Assembly (NCBI GenBank): GCA_022447185.1
Contig: JAKVAY010000066.1
Location: forward strand, 1-43,889
Direction: 5' to 3'
DNA length: 43,889 bases
DNA from: Fuerstiella sp.
GTDB taxonomy: Bacteria; Planctomycetota; Planctomycetia; Planctomycetales; Planctomycetaceae
The notes below the pieces were generated by a model. The model had not been told where the DNA came from and ran no database searches. It was given only the letters and a program-made list of their open reading frames with translations. Position numbers and translations under genes: made by a program. Each line of letters starts with the position of its first letter. The first letter of the stretch is position 1. Positions 34,959 through 43,793 of the stretch are shown piece after piece.

Positions 34959-35312
34959 AACTCACAAATACACCGGTTTGTCCTGCTCCCGAACAGCGAC
35001 ACGGATACGCATTCTCCGGCCGGCAATTCCAATTGTCACAGCGTTGTGTCGCGCAGGTCGTAAGGACGGACCACTTGAAGCGGCTGCAGAGCAATCGCAT
35101 CGGTATCTCTCGATGCCCTGCCACTGGTCGTCAAGAGATATGAGTCAGCGGATTTCGCCTGTTCCCGCCTCCGGTGTCGGACAGAATCATGTTCTGTGCG
35201 TTTTCCTGTATTGGAGATCTGGAATCATTGAATCCGCCTCGTTAGACTGCCTGCCTCAATTGCGGAGTGATAGACACCGAAAACTCCGTCATAGGTCGGT
35301 GTCAAAAAATGA
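34959..35312. other. Intergenic region upstream of the tRNA gene, about 354 bases
   Basis: Contains small hairpins: GCATCG-(8)-CGATGC at 35097-35116, and GACACCGA-(15)-TCGGTGTC at 35273-35303, the latter ending 9 bases before the tRNA and followed by A6. CGGAGT/ACTCCG can pair as an alternative. No gene recognised; the tRNA promoter is not obvious. Confidence 0.5.
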
Positions 35313-35387
35313 CGGGGCGTAGCTCAGCCTGGCTAGAGCGCTGCGTTTGGGACGCAGAAGTCGCATGTTCAAATCATGTCGCCCCGA
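35313..35387 (+). tRNA. tRNA-Pro (anticodon TGG)
   Basis: The full cloverleaf can be folded by eye. The acceptor is CGGGGCG with CGCCCCG, followed by discriminator A. The D-stem is GCTC/GAGC, the anticodon stem CTGCG/CGCAG with loop TTTGGGA (anticodon TGG), and the T-arm GCATG-TTCAAAT-CATGT, with one G-T pair. The 5' C1-G72 pair and A73 are tRNA-Pro features. CCA is not encoded; TAG follows. A strong terminator begins 40 bases downstream. Confidence 0.97.
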
Positions 35388-35426
35388 TAGTCAGCATGTA
35401 ACAACCACATGTTGACCACTCAATGT

Positions 35427-35466
35427 GGCCGCCTGTCAGTTCGCTGACAGTGCGGCCTTTCTTTTT
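35427..35466 (+). terminator. Intrinsic terminator with UUCG tetraloop after tRNA-Pro
   Basis: GGCCGCCTGTCAG pairs with CTGACAG-T-GCGGCC (13 bp, one bulged T) around a TTCG tetraloop, then TTTCTTTTT. This is a textbook strong Rho-independent terminator for the tRNA transcript. Confidence 0.92.
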
Positions 35467-35544
35467 GCTCTGCCCAAAATTCACGACGACACGGCTGACC
35501 AGTTGCTGGAACACATTCCGTCGTCGCTCTGGCTGCGTGTCGTT

Positions 35545-35775
35545 CTACAGATCCTGAGACAGCGTGGTCAGACGATCCATCGCCAGTCGCACTTCCTTGC
35601 CGGGATTACTTTGTATGACGACTTGGTTGTCGATTCTCTCAGCCAATCGGTCACGATCCTGACACATCGTCCGCAGGCGCGGTGCAAAAACATCCATGAG
35701 GTCATCGTCGGCAAGCAGAATCCAAGTCGTCCGCCCCGTGTGGTGAAAGATCCTTTGGCTGGTCTGGCAGGGCGT
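35545..35775 (-). pseudogene. Coding remnant, unrecognised protein fragment
   Basis: A frame of 77 codons with coding-like composition, ending at 35545. It reads WILLADDDLMDVFAPRLRTM and later VRLAMDRLTTLSQDL, but has no start before the ATG at 35697 and no ribosome site; a stop bounds it upstream at 35776. It looks like the tail of a decayed gene. Its identity is unknown. Confidence 0.35.
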
Positions 35776-35778
35776 TCA

Positions 35779-35961
35779 CTAATTGATCTCAAAATTCGGC
35801 AATGCCTTCTTGAGTTTGGCCACGCCCGCGTCAGTGATTTTGGTTTCGAAGAGGGCGAACATCTGCAAACCGGTCAGCCCCTTCAGATGCACGGGTCCGG
35901 CATCGATGATTGGGCTGGCGGGTTCGTTAATCCATTCACTTACCCAGTGACTTGAACCCAT
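35779..35961 (-). pseudogene. Remnant of a planctomycete leucine-rich-repeat protein
   Basis: A 60-codon frame whose last ~40 residues are one and a half leucine-rich repeats of the type common in planctomycetes (LKGLTGLQMFALFETKITDA then GVAKLKKALPNFEIN, stop). Upstream there is no signal peptide, no further repeat and no ribosome site, so I take it as the 3' remnant of a lost gene. It is adjacent to another remnant and lies near the tRNA-Pro gene, on the opposite strand. Confidence 0.55.
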
Positions 35962-35971
35962 CCAGTGCCAT

Positions 35972-35997
35972 ACTGCGGCTTCCTGCTTTGCCGCAGT
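35972..35997 (-). terminator. Hairpin downstream of pntB
   Basis: ACTGCGGC-(10)-GCCGCAGT, 8 bp and perfect, about 80 bases after the pntB stop on the minus strand. No T-run follows. A second small stem GGCAG/CTGCC lies at 36015-36032, closer to the stop. Confidence 0.4.
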
Positions 35998-36078
35998 CTC
36001 AACAACCCGTCTCCGGCAGGAATGATTCTGCCTGTACCATGCACTATTCGTGAAAACGGGGCGACTTTCCTGGTTGAC

Positions 36079-37467
36079 TCAACCTTCCTGCAGCGCGTTG
36101 CTGATCTCCACGACCGCTGCCTTCCCGTCACCAAACAGCATCAGCGCATTATCGGCTCCAAACAGCGGATTTGCGATTCCGGCAAATCCGGCGCTGAGGC
36201 TGCGTTTGATGACAATGACGGTGCGCGCTTTATCCACATCGATAATCGGCATTCCCGCGATGGGACTGTCCGGGTCGGTACGAGCAAGAGGATTAACGAC
36301 GTCGTTGGCCCCCAACACAATCGCCACGTCGATCTGATCCATGGTCGAATTCACATCATCCATTTCTTTCAGGCGTTCGTACGCAATATCCGCCTCAGCC
36401 AGTAAAACATTCATATGGCCTGGCATCCGACCGGCGACCGGGTGAATACCAAATTCCACCGCGACATCACGAGCCAGCAGTAGATTGGTGAGATCGCGTA
36501 CTGCGTGCTGTGCCTGTGCGACTGCCATCCCGTAGCCTGGAACGATTAGCACGTTTTGAGCGATCTCAAGCATCATTGCGACTTCATCTGCCGATGTGGA
36601 TCTTACGGTGGCATAGGCTTCATCATCCGAAAGCGAACTGTTCCCGCCCTGCATCGTGCCAAACAGTACCGCCCACAGTGAACGATTCATTGCGTCACAC
36701 ATGATCCGCGTCAGAATGAGCCCGGACGCCCCCACGAGTGCTCCTGCAATGATCAGCAGATTGTTATTCAGTACAAACCCGGTGGCCGAAGCTGCCAGAC
36801 CGGAATACGAATTCAACAGGGCGATCACGACCGGCATGTCCGCGCCGCCAATCGAGATCACAAGCAGAACCCCAAGGCCAAGGGCAATCAATGACATGAG
36901 CCAGAACCACAGTTGTGCGGACGCAGGCTGGGTAACCAGCAAATAACCCAGGGACAGTAAGACGACCGTCACTCCCAGATTGATGAATTGCTGACCGGTG
37001 AACGAAACATCCTTGACAAATTTCAATTCCTGCAACTTGCCAAATGCCACCAGACTTCCCGAAAGGGTAATAGAACCAATCAGGCCCGATGCCGCGGTCG
37101 CCGTAAGAACACTGGCATCGGTAACAGATGAAATACCCGCCAGGTAGCCTCCTGCAACCAGCACCGAGGCAGCGCCTCCCAGACCGTTGAAAAGCGCAAC
37201 CAGCTGTGGCATCGCCGTCATAGCAATGCGAAGTGCCAGTGCGACCCCAATAGCTGACCCAATTGCGATCCCGAAGATCATGCCTGCCAGGCTGACAATG
37301 TCCTCATGCAGCATGGTAGCGACGACGGCGATCAGCATTGCCAGCGCACCCAGCTGGTTGCCGCGCACGGCTGTTCGCGGTCGTGTCAGTCCCTTGAGTC
37401 CGACAATGAACAGAATGGCGGCCAGCAAATAACTCAGATCAATCAGATCGGCACGGTCAATACTCAC
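36079..37467 (-). CDS. pntB: NAD(P) transhydrogenase subunit beta
   Basis: A 462-residue subunit of the proton-translocating transhydrogenase, which uses the proton gradient to reduce NADP with NADH. About nine membrane segments (domain II) fill the first ~270 residues, and domain III, the NADP-binding part, fills the end. Visible landmarks are GYGMAVAQAQHAVRDL, the segment GIHPVAGRMPGHMNVLLAEA, GANDVVNPLARTDPDSPIAG and IVIKRSLSAGFAGIANPLF, all very characteristic. Length equals E. coli PntB. It is the last gene of the three-gene operon, 165 bases after pntAB, a gap that holds an 11-bp hairpin. Confidence 0.97.
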   Translation of the reverse strand: MSIDRADLIDLSYLLAAILFIVGLKGLTRPRTAVRGNQLGALAMLIAVVATMLHEDIVSLAGMIFGIAIGSAIGVALALRIAMTAMPQLVALFNGLGGAASVLVAGGYLAGISSVTDASVLTATAASGLIGSITLSGSLVAFGKLQELKFVKDVSFTGQQFINLGVTVVLLSLGYLLVTQPASAQLWFWLMSLIALGLGVLLVISIGGADMPVVIALLNSYSGLAASATGFVLNNNLLIIAGALVGASGLILTRIMCDAMNRSLWAVLFGTMQGGNSSLSDDEAYATVRSTSADEVAMMLEIAQNVLIVPGYGMAVAQAQHAVRDLTNLLLARDVAVEFGIHPVAGRMPGHMNVLLAEADIAYERLKEMDDVNSTMDQIDVAIVLGANDVVNPLARTDPDSPIAGMPIIDVDKARTVIVIKRSLSAGFAGIANPLFGADNALMLFGDGKAAVVEISNALQEG

Positions 37468-37575
37468 GGGACGTTCGTTCCTAAGAATTTCCAGTCAGAC
37501 AAGAGTGTCTTTTTTCTATATCTTCCAGTGAACGTCAGATTGGTCAGATTCGTTTCCTGACTCAAAACGACCTGG

Positions 37576-37611
37576 AATCGAGAAGGAGAAAGACGTGCGA
37601 CCTTCTCGATT
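37576..37611. promoter_or_regulatory. 11-bp hairpin in the pntAB-pntB gap
   Basis: AATCGAGAAGG (37576-37586) pairs perfectly with CCTTCTCGATT (37601-37611) across a 14-base loop. On the sense (minus) strand no U-run follows. It may be a partial attenuator, an RNA processing site or an mRNA stabiliser between the two cistrons. Confidence 0.55.
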
Positions 37612-37632
37612 TTCCGGCTTCGTCGTGATGGA

Positions 37633-38010
37633 TCATTTTTTTTGTTTGAACATGGCCAGCATTCGATTCGTCACCAGGAAACCACCCACCACATTTACGG
37701 TCGCCAGCACAACAGCAAGGAAGCCAAGTACGGATGACATCGTGCTGTGATCGGATCCGGCAGCAAGGACTGCGCCAATGAGGGTAATTCCCGAGATCGC
37801 GTTCGACCCGGACATCAACGGCGTGTGCAACGTCGGCGGAATTTTCGTAATAATCTCAACACCAACGAAAACCGCCAGCACAAAGACGGTCAGCAGAAGT
37901 ATCAAGAGTCCCTGTGAAGGGGTTTCTATTCCGGAGGATTCAGCAGGGACCACATCCGCAAGTGAAGCAAACGAGACAATCAGATAGTCCACCATCAACG
38001 TTGTTCCCAT
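37633..38010 (-). CDS. pntAB: NAD(P) transhydrogenase subunit alpha part 2 (membrane part)
   Basis: A 125-residue protein with three to four membrane helices forming the alpha-subunit part of domain II. Conserved parts are VGVEIITKIPPTLHTPLMSG followed by SNAISGITLIGA, and GFLAVVLATVNVVGGFLVTN with the terminal RMLAMF, as in other organisms with a split alpha subunit. Here alpha is two proteins, the Rhodospirillum-like arrangement, unlike the fused E. coli PntA. The start at 38010 lies 23 bases after the pntAA stop; the internal ATG at aa 6 is an alternative. Confidence 0.95.
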   Translation of the reverse strand: MGTTLMVDYLIVSFASLADVVPAESSGIETPSQGLLILLLTVFVLAVFVGVEIITKIPPTLHTPLMSGSNAISGITLIGAVLAAGSDHSTMSSVLGFLAVVLATVNVVGGFLVTNRMLAMFKQKK

Positions 38011-38033
38011 CCAGTTTGAATTCTGTGAAGCTT

Positions 38034-39281
38034 TCAGTCCGATGATTTATCGCCTGCAGCTGCCGCTGCGATCTCAGGAGAATTGTCTCCACTGGCCACA
38101 TCCGGCACCGGCAGATCGAGCGTCTCACGAACGCGGGCATTCTCGATCTGACCGTTTCTGGTGAGCAGTGTATCCCTGAGAATTTCGTCCGTGAGATCAA
38201 TATTGACTCCGCCGTCACTGATCAGGCCCTGCAGGAACGTGAGAGCATTACGGCTGAGCATTTCACTGGCGTGAACCGGCACATCAGACGGAAGATTGAC
38301 CGGGCCGAGCACCTTGACTCCATTGTGGTCAATCGTTTGCCCGGACACCGTGACCTCACAATTTCCACCACGTTCCGCCGCAATATCAACAATCACACTA
38401 CCGGGAGCCATCGCAGCAACCATCTTCTCGGTTACGAGCACTGGCGCCTGGCGGCCGGGAATGGCAGCCGTCGTGATCACGATATCGCACTCCGCCACAA
38501 CGTTTTTCATTGCCTCCTGCTGGCGGCGGTAAAAATCTTCGTCCATTTCCTTCGCATAACCGCCTTTCGTTTCCGTCTCACCCATTGACACATTCAGTTC
38601 CACAAACCGTCCACCAAGGCTCTCGACCTGCTCTTTAACAGCTGGTCGAATATCGTATCCCGACACGACAGCTCCAAGTCGTTTGGCAGTAGCAATCGCC
38701 TGAAGCCCGGCGACGCCGGCACCAATCACCAGCACTCTGGCCGGCTTCAATGTTCCCGCAGCTGTCATCAGCAGAGGAAACATGCGAGGAGCGGCCGTCG
38801 CGGCCAATAGAACGGCTCGATAGCCGGAGATTGTCGCCATGGATGACAGGACATCCATACTCTGTGCTCGCGTGATTCGCGGAACCAGTTCCAGAGAAAA
38901 ACCCGTCGCACCACAGTCTGCCAGATCACGAACCGGTTCTGGAAAAGTAAGGGGATCACAGCTTCCGATTACGACCTGGCCTTCCCGAAAACGGCTAACA
39001 TCAGCTCGCCCCGGGTCTCCAGCCGCTCCCAGATACTGAACCTGTAACACAATATCGGCCTGCTGAAACACCTCGTCACGCGTTTTGCAGACCGTTGCGT
39101 TCCTGTTTCGATAGGCTTCGTCAGTGAATCCGGATTCCACTCCGACCCCGGACTCAACGATGACACTGAGCCCAAGTTTGTTGAGTGCCGGAATGGTTGC
39201 CGGGACGATTGCAACTCGCCGTTCATTTGGGTCGGCTTCACTCGGGATTCCAACAGTAAGACCAGGCGTCTCCCGGGACAT
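38034..39281 (-). CDS. pntAA: NAD(P) transhydrogenase subunit alpha part 1 (NAD-binding)
   Basis: A 415-residue soluble domain I that binds NAD(H) and hands hydride to domain III of PntB. It belongs to the alanine dehydrogenase/PntA superfamily. Landmarks are the start VGIPSEADPNERRVAIVPAT, the segment ITRAQSMDVLSSMATISGYR, the Rossmann motif VLVIGAGVAGLQAIATAKRL, and the mobile-loop region with GGYAKEMDEDFYRRQQ. The C-terminus has an extra Ala/Ser/Asp-rich tail. It is the first gene of the operon; upstream there is a 314-base leader with two inverted repeats. Confidence 0.96.
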   Translation of the reverse strand: MSRETPGLTVGIPSEADPNERRVAIVPATIPALNKLGLSVIVESGVGVESGFTDEAYRNRNATVCKTRDEVFQQADIVLQVQYLGAAGDPGRADVSRFREGQVVIGSCDPLTFPEPVRDLADCGATGFSLELVPRITRAQSMDVLSSMATISGYRAVLLAATAAPRMFPLLMTAAGTLKPARVLVIGAGVAGLQAIATAKRLGAVVSGYDIRPAVKEQVESLGGRFVELNVSMGETETKGGYAKEMDEDFYRRQQEAMKNVVAECDIVITTAAIPGRQAPVLVTEKMVAAMAPGSVIVDIAAERGGNCEVTVSGQTIDHNGVKVLGPVNLPSDVPVHASEMLSRNALTFLQGLISDGGVNIDLTDEILRDTLLTRNGQIENARVRETLDLPVPDVASGDNSPEIAAAAAGDKSSD

Positions 39282-39595
39282 ACTACACTCGCTTATTTTT
39301 TAACGTTTTTCACAGGTATGTTCGCGCGAGACCTCGCGATAAACATGTTTTGCTCCAAACATGAATCCGACGCGGGAACCGCACGGTAACAAACATCTCT
39401 CATGCAGAGACAACTCAGTTCTGTGGAGTTTACAGTGCGATCTTATAGGGGAATCCGACATCGTCCGAAAGCAAGGACGGAGGCACTGTCTCGTTCGCTG
39501 GAACAGGTTGGCAGATTTAAATGTGAGATTGCCCGATTTTCAGAGACACACAGCAAAGATCAGACCGTATGCTCGTCGACAATTCCCAACCCGGA
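39282..39595. other. Intergenic region between phoB and pntAA, 314 bases
   Basis: It holds the inverted repeats at 39325-39363. It probably contains the phoB terminator and pntAA promoter (both genes on minus), but I see no clear -35/-10 pair or strong terminator. No gene. Confidence 0.5.
39325..39363. promoter_or_regulatory. Inverted repeats upstream of pntAA
   Basis: CGCGAG-AC-CTCGCG (39325-39338) is a 14-base near-perfect palindrome, and CATGTTT-(6)-AAACATG (39344-39363) is a second inverted repeat. They lie 44-82 bases upstream of the pntAA start, a suitable place for an operator. No regulator is assigned. Confidence 0.4.
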
Positions 39596-40285
39596 TCATC
39601 GTGCTGGATCACGAAACCGGTAACCGATCCCACGAACCGTTTGAATCAGGTCGGCAGCTGTTCCAAATTTTCTGCGAATTGCACGGATATGAACATCGAT
39701 GGTGCGCTCCAAAACATGTGAGTCTCCCAGACCTGCTGCCACAAGTTCACCCCGTGAAAACGCTCGACCAGGCTGGCACATCATCATCTCCAGCAAAGAA
39801 AATTCACTGCGAGTGAGTTCGATGAATTCTTTATTAACTGTGACTGAGTGACGCTGTTTATCGAGCACAATACCCTGACTGACAATCACATGATCATCAA
39901 CGCTGCCCTTCACTCGACGACGTAAAAGCGCCTTAATTCGTTCCAGTAGCACTTTAATACTGAACGGTTTCGTCACGTAATCATCTGCACCGATGGCAAG
40001 GCCGACCACATGGTCACTTTCCTCGGCTTTTGCAGTCAACATCAAAATCAGGACATTCTGAAGCTTCCGGTCGGCCCTGATTCTCCGACAGACTTCCAGA
40101 CCATCGACAACGGGAAGCATTAGATCGAGCACAATAACATCCGGAGGATCGTATCGTGCTCGATTGAGTCCGTCCTGACCATCGTGGGCAACGGACAGGC
40201 TGTAACCCACCTGCTCCAGGTTATACACCAAAACCTCTGACAGCGAACGATCGTCTTCAATTATCAGTATCTTGTACTCTGACAT
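39596..40285 (-). CDS. phoB: PhoB-type response regulator (OmpR/PhoB family)
   Basis: A 229-residue two-component regulator. The receiver domain starts ILIIEDDRSLSEVLVYNLEQ; the phosphorylated Asp lies in DVIVLDLMLPVVDG, and Lys in DDYVTKPFS completes the site. The C-terminal winged helix ends RTIDVHIRAIRRKFG followed by IQTVRGIGYRF. Position at the end of a pst-phoU operon supports the PhoB name. A start at 40300 (5 bases after the phoU stop) is possible; I take the ATG at 40285 (MSEYKILII), and neither start has a clear ribosome site. No PhoR-type kinase is next to it. Confidence 0.9.
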   Translation of the reverse strand: MSEYKILIIEDDRSLSEVLVYNLEQVGYSLSVAHDGQDGLNRARYDPPDVIVLDLMLPVVDGLEVCRRIRADRKLQNVLILMLTAKAEESDHVVGLAIGADDYVTKPFSIKVLLERIKALLRRRVKGSVDDHVIVSQGIVLDKQRHSVTVNKEFIELTRSEFSLLEMMMCQPGRAFSRGELVAAGLGDSHVLERTIDVHIRAIRRKFGTAADLIQTVRGIGYRFRDPAR

Positions 40286-40305
40286 TTTAACATCGACCAT
40301 TAAAA

Positions 40306-40989
40306 TTAATCGATGGAGTGATCAAATGTATCCAGGTCATGCTTATGCCGAGCGATTTCTCCATCCACCAGATAAATCACGTCTTCGGCTATATTCGTGG
40401 CATGATCCGCAATACGTTCAATGTGTCGAGAAGCAGAAAACAGCGACAAAGCCGCTTCGATGAAATCGGGCTGGGTTCTCATCACATCCTGCATTTCAAA
40501 AATGACTTCACGATTCAGCGAGTCAACTTCATCGTCACTCAGACAGACTTCCCGTGCAATGTCTACGTCCAGACGAACCAGAGCATCCAGTGCCCGTTTA
40601 ACCATGGCCACAGTCAGTTGCGCCATGCGATCGAGTGCCTCGGGAACACCAAATCCCGAATGCTGTGATAACAACTGGGCTCGTTCGGCAATGTTGACTG
40701 CCAGGTCAGCCATCCGTTCCAGATCATTGTTAATTTTCAGGATGGTGGCTGTTCGCCGAAGGTCTTTGGCAACCGGCTGATGCAGGGCCAGAATTTTCAG
40801 ACAGTCTTCTTCGATTCGAACCTCGTTCTCATCAACCAATTGCTCCCGATCCATGATCTGAGAGACGAGCTCAGGACGAATCCCGCGAATCGCCTTGCTC
40901 GCCTTATTGATCATTTCTTCAACAAGCGACGACTGGGCCAGTACCTGTCGTTCCAATGACTCAAGATCACGTTGGAGATGCAAGGCCAT
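40306..40989 (-). CDS. phoU: Phosphate transport system regulator PhoU
   Basis: A 227-residue all-helical metal-binding protein that restrains phosphate uptake through PstB and shuts off PhoB signalling when phosphate is plentiful. Two copies of the PhoU three-helix repeat are seen; typical segments are RRTATILKINNDLERMADLA with VNIAERA and SRHIERIADHATNIAEDVIY, the two E/D-rich helices that bind metal clusters. Its start is 2 bases after the pstB stop and it ends 5-20 bases before phoB, so it is inside the operon. Confidence 0.96.
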   Translation of the reverse strand: MALHLQRDLESLERQVLAQSSLVEEMINKASKAIRGIRPELVSQIMDREQLVDENEVRIEEDCLKILALHQPVAKDLRRTATILKINNDLERMADLAVNIAERAQLLSQHSGFGVPEALDRMAQLTVAMVKRALDALVRLDVDIAREVCLSDDEVDSLNREVIFEMQDVMRTQPDFIEAALSLFSASRHIERIADHATNIAEDVIYLVDGEIARHKHDLDTFDHSID

Positions 40990-40991
40990 AA

Positions 40992-41915
40992 CTATCCAAA
41001 CCTGCCCGTAATGTAGTCTTCCGTCTGCTTTTCAGCAGGCGTCGTGAACAGCTGTTTTGTCGGTCCGTCTTCGATCATTCGTCCCTCATAGAAAAAAGCA
41101 GTACGGTCAGAGACACGTGCCGCCTGCTGCATGTTGTGAGTGACAATGACGATCGTGTACCGATCACGAAGTTCGAAGATCAGGTTTTCAATTCGAGCTG
41201 TGGACGCAGGATCCAGAGCAGACGCTGGTTCGTCCATCAACAATATCTCAGGATCGGTCGCCAGCGCTCGTGCAATGCACAAACGTTGCTGCTGACCACC
41301 GGACAACTGCAGAGCCGAGTCACTCAGACGTTCCTTCACTTCGTTCCACAGTGCCGAGCGTTTGAGGGAGTGTTCAACGATTTGATGGAGTTCACTCCGA
41401 TTCCGAATCCCGGAAAGTCGAGGGCCGTACGCGACGTTATCAAAAATAGATTTGGGAAAAGGATTCGATTTCTGAAACACCATTCCCACGCGTTTGCGCA
41501 GTTCCACAACGTCTGTACCGGTATCGTAGACATCCTGATCGTCCAGCCACACGTTTCCTGCAATGCGTACGCCGTCAACCATGTCGTTCATCCGGTTCAA
41601 ACATCGCAGAAATGTCGACTTCCCACATCCCGAAGGTCCGATCAACGCAGTGACCCTGTGTTGAGGTACGGAGAGACTGATGTTCTTCAGAGCCTGGACC
41701 TCGCCATAAAACACGGAGAGGTCTCTGGTTCTGATTCGGGTGACCGTATTTTCAGAAGCACCGACAGTGTTCGGCCGATCGACCACAGGTGCCTGAGTGA
41801 ACGTCGGATCATCTATTTCTATCGTTTGGTCGCCGACATCCATCACTTGGTCACCCGTTAAAGGCTCTGGTTTAACAGACGTTGAATCCGGAATATCAAT
41901 TGTTTTTGCAGACAC
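40992..41915 (-). CDS. pstB: Phosphate ABC transporter ATP-binding protein PstB
   Basis: A 307-residue ATPase that drives high-affinity phosphate import. Walker A is GPSGCGKST, signature [16 protein letters not shown], Walker [14 protein letters not shown], and the switch His is in [17 protein letters not shown]. The PstB marks [10 protein letters not shown] and YGPRLSGI are present. The N-terminus carries an extra ~57 polar, Asp/Thr-rich residues before the ATPase core ([18 protein letters not shown]), longer than E. coli PstB (257 residues). A later start is conceivable but not needed. It lies 39 bases after the pstA stop. Confidence 0.97.
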   Translation of the reverse strand: MSAKTIDIPDSTSVKPEPLTGDQVMDVGDQTIEIDDPTFTQAPVVDRPNTVGASENTVTRIRTRDLSVFYGEVQALKNISLSVPQHRVTALIGPSGCGKSTFLRCLNRMNDMVDGVRIAGNVWLDDQDVYDTGTDVVELRKRVGMVFQKSNPFPKSIFDNVAYGPRLSGIRNRSELHQIVEHSLKRSALWNEVKERLSDSALQLSGGQQQRLCIARALATDPEILLMDEPASALDPASTARIENLIFELRDRYTIVIVTHNMQQAARVSDRTAFFYEGRMIEDGPTKQLFTTPAEKQTEDYITGRFG

Positions 41916-41954
41916 GACTCAGTCTCACAGAGTGACAGAATGCAACGATGATGA

Positions 41955-42830
41955 TTACCAGCGAATCCGTTTCCCATATTTGTAGCGAACAAAGACAGCA
42001 ATCGTATTCATTGAGATCAGGACCAACAGCAGGACCATGATTGCGGCCCCGGCAATCTGATGAAATTCTGGTCTCGGCCTGGCCGACCAGTTAAAGATCT
42101 GTATCGGCAGCGACGTAAACTGATCCATGGGACTCGAAGGAACAAACGTCACCCAGGTCAGTGCACCAACAGCAACCAAAGGAGCCGCCTCCCCCACGGC
42201 CCGGGACAGCGCAAGAATCACCCCCGTCATGATGCCAGGCAGTGATGCCGGCAGGACCTGACAATAGACGGTCTGCCATCGTGTGGCCCCCAGCGCATAC
42301 GACGCGTGCCGGATAGAATCGGGTACGCCACGGAGCGCTTCCTGAGTGGTCAGGATTATGATTGGCAGTACAACGAGCGATAGTGTGAGCGCGCCGGAAA
42401 TGACGCTGCGTCCAAGCGCAAACGTCTGAACAAACAGTCCCAGCCCCAGGATGCCGTAGACGATTGAAGGCACGCCCGCAAGATTCGATATATTGAGTTG
42501 AATCATCTTACGCCACCAACTGTTCGCAGCGTACTCTTCCAGGTAGACGGCTGCGCCAATACCCAGCGGCAGCGAAAACAATGCCGTGAACGCTGTCAGC
42601 CAGAGACTCCCGGCCAGCGCGGACTTGATTCCGGCTTTCTCAGGGTGCCGTGACAGAAAATTGTTCAGAAAATCCCAGTTCAACCACGCAGCACCTTCAG
42701 AAATAACACTCCACAGCAACACCAGGAGCATCATGAGGCAGAGCATTGTGGCCATCAGGCAGCCAGCAGAAAACAGCAGAGAAATCATGCGTTTTCCGCG
42801 TCGCCCCCCAACATTCGTCGCTGAATTCAT
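41955..42830 (-). CDS. pstA: Phosphate ABC transporter permease PstA
   Basis: A 291-residue permease with six membrane helices that forms the phosphate channel with PstC. The MetI-type permease signature SRAVGEAAPLVAVGAL and the preceding HASYALGATRWQTVYCQVLP identify it. I place the start at the ATG at 42830 (MNSATNVGG), which overlaps the pstC stop codon as ATGA and so is translationally coupled; the frame would also permit 42863, deeper inside pstC. Confidence 0.95.
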   Translation of the reverse strand: MNSATNVGGRRGKRMISLLFSAGCLMATMLCLMMLLVLLWSVISEGAAWLNWDFLNNFLSRHPEKAGIKSALAGSLWLTAFTALFSLPLGIGAAVYLEEYAANSWWRKMIQLNISNLAGVPSIVYGILGLGLFVQTFALGRSVISGALTLSLVVLPIIILTTQEALRGVPDSIRHASYALGATRWQTVYCQVLPASLPGIMTGVILALSRAVGEAAPLVAVGALTWVTFVPSSPMDQFTSLPIQIFNWSARPRPEFHQIAGAAIMVLLLVLISMNTIAVFVRYKYGKRIRW

Positions 42831-43771
42831 TCGTACTTCTCCCTCACTTGTGAGAGGAACCACTGCGCCAGCAGATTAATCATCAGCGTGACAATGAACA
42901 GAGTCAGTCCAACCGCAAAAATGGTCCGATGTTCAAGTGTACCCGCTGGAGTATCGCCCTGACTGATCTGAATGATGTACGCGGTCATCGTCTGAATGCT
43001 TTCCAGAGGATTCAGCGTTGCTTTCGGAGTCGCGCCAGCTGCCAGTGTGACTGCCATCGTTTCGCCAACGGCTCGCGAAATTGCCAGAAGAAACGACGCT
43101 ACAATTCCGGACATCGCCGCAGGAACGACAACCTGCGTCGTCACGTCGTATTTTGTTGCCCCCAGTGCGTAGGCGCCCTGTCGCAGGGAGCGAGGAACAG
43201 CCCGCAATGCGTCCTCGCTGAGCGAAATGATCATCGGCAGCGTCATGATTCCAACAACAATGCAGGCGCTGGCAGCATTAAAAGGTCCCGCCGACGGAAA
43301 CACCGTACGGATCATCGGAGATATAGTCACTACGGCAAAGTAACCGTAGACAACTGACGGAATACCAGCCAGCACCTCCACCACCGGTTTGATCACTTCG
43401 CGCAACCGAGGTGGAGCATATTCACTGAGGTAGATTGCGGTACCTAAACCGACTGGAATTGAGACAACCGCCGATCCGACCGCAACCAGCATTGTTCCGC
43501 ACAACAGAGGCAGAATACCAAAATGCTGGGGTTTGAGCAGCGGAGTCCACTTCGTGCCAGTCAGGAATTCGACGATCGACACTTCAAAAAAGAACTGGAC
43601 TGACTCGACCAGCAAAACGACAACAATGCAGACTGTGGTCGCTACCGAAATTCCGGCACACACAAACAGAAATGCCTGAATCAGTTTTTCAAACGTCTTC
43701 CTTCGTCCCTGTACGCCGGTCGCCTGATGCTGAGGCGACACTGGTTTCACGAACGTGGACACTGAACTCAC
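42827..43771 (-). CDS. pstC: Phosphate ABC transporter permease PstC
   Basis: A 314-residue permease, the partner of PstA. Six membrane segments; typical segments are YLSEYAPPRLREVIKPVVEV with LAGIPSVVYGYFAVV and the EAA region RQGAYALGATKYDVTTQVVV, then AISRAVGETMAVTLAAGA. The start is GTG at 43771, with AGGA about 9 bases upstream. The first ~30 residues are a polar cytoplasmic tail. It follows the pstS stop by 22 bases. Confidence 0.96.
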   Translation of the reverse strand: MSSVSTFVKPVSPQHQATGVQGRRKTFEKLIQAFLFVCAGISVATTVCIVVVLLVESVQFFFEVSIVEFLTGTKWTPLLKPQHFGILPLLCGTMLVAVGSAVVSIPVGLGTAIYLSEYAPPRLREVIKPVVEVLAGIPSVVYGYFAVVTISPMIRTVFPSAGPFNAASACIVVGIMTLPMIISLSEDALRAVPRSLRQGAYALGATKYDVTTQVVVPAAMSGIVASFLLAISRAVGETMAVTLAAGATPKATLNPLESIQTMTAYIIQISQGDTPAGTLEHRTIFAVGLTLFIVTLMINLLAQWFLSQVREKYE

Positions 43772-43793
43772 TGACTCAGTCCTTCACCTGTGG

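Noticed and set aside
35273..35303. Terminator upstream of tRNA-Pro
   Set aside because: The 8-bp stem GACACCGA/TCGGTGTC is followed by A residues on the plus strand and no gene ends nearby that would need it on that strand; kept only as a note on the gap.
35425..35955. Plus-strand 176-codon frame after the tRNA
   Set aside because: It begins inside the tRNA terminator stem and runs opposite the LRR remnant; no ribosome site.
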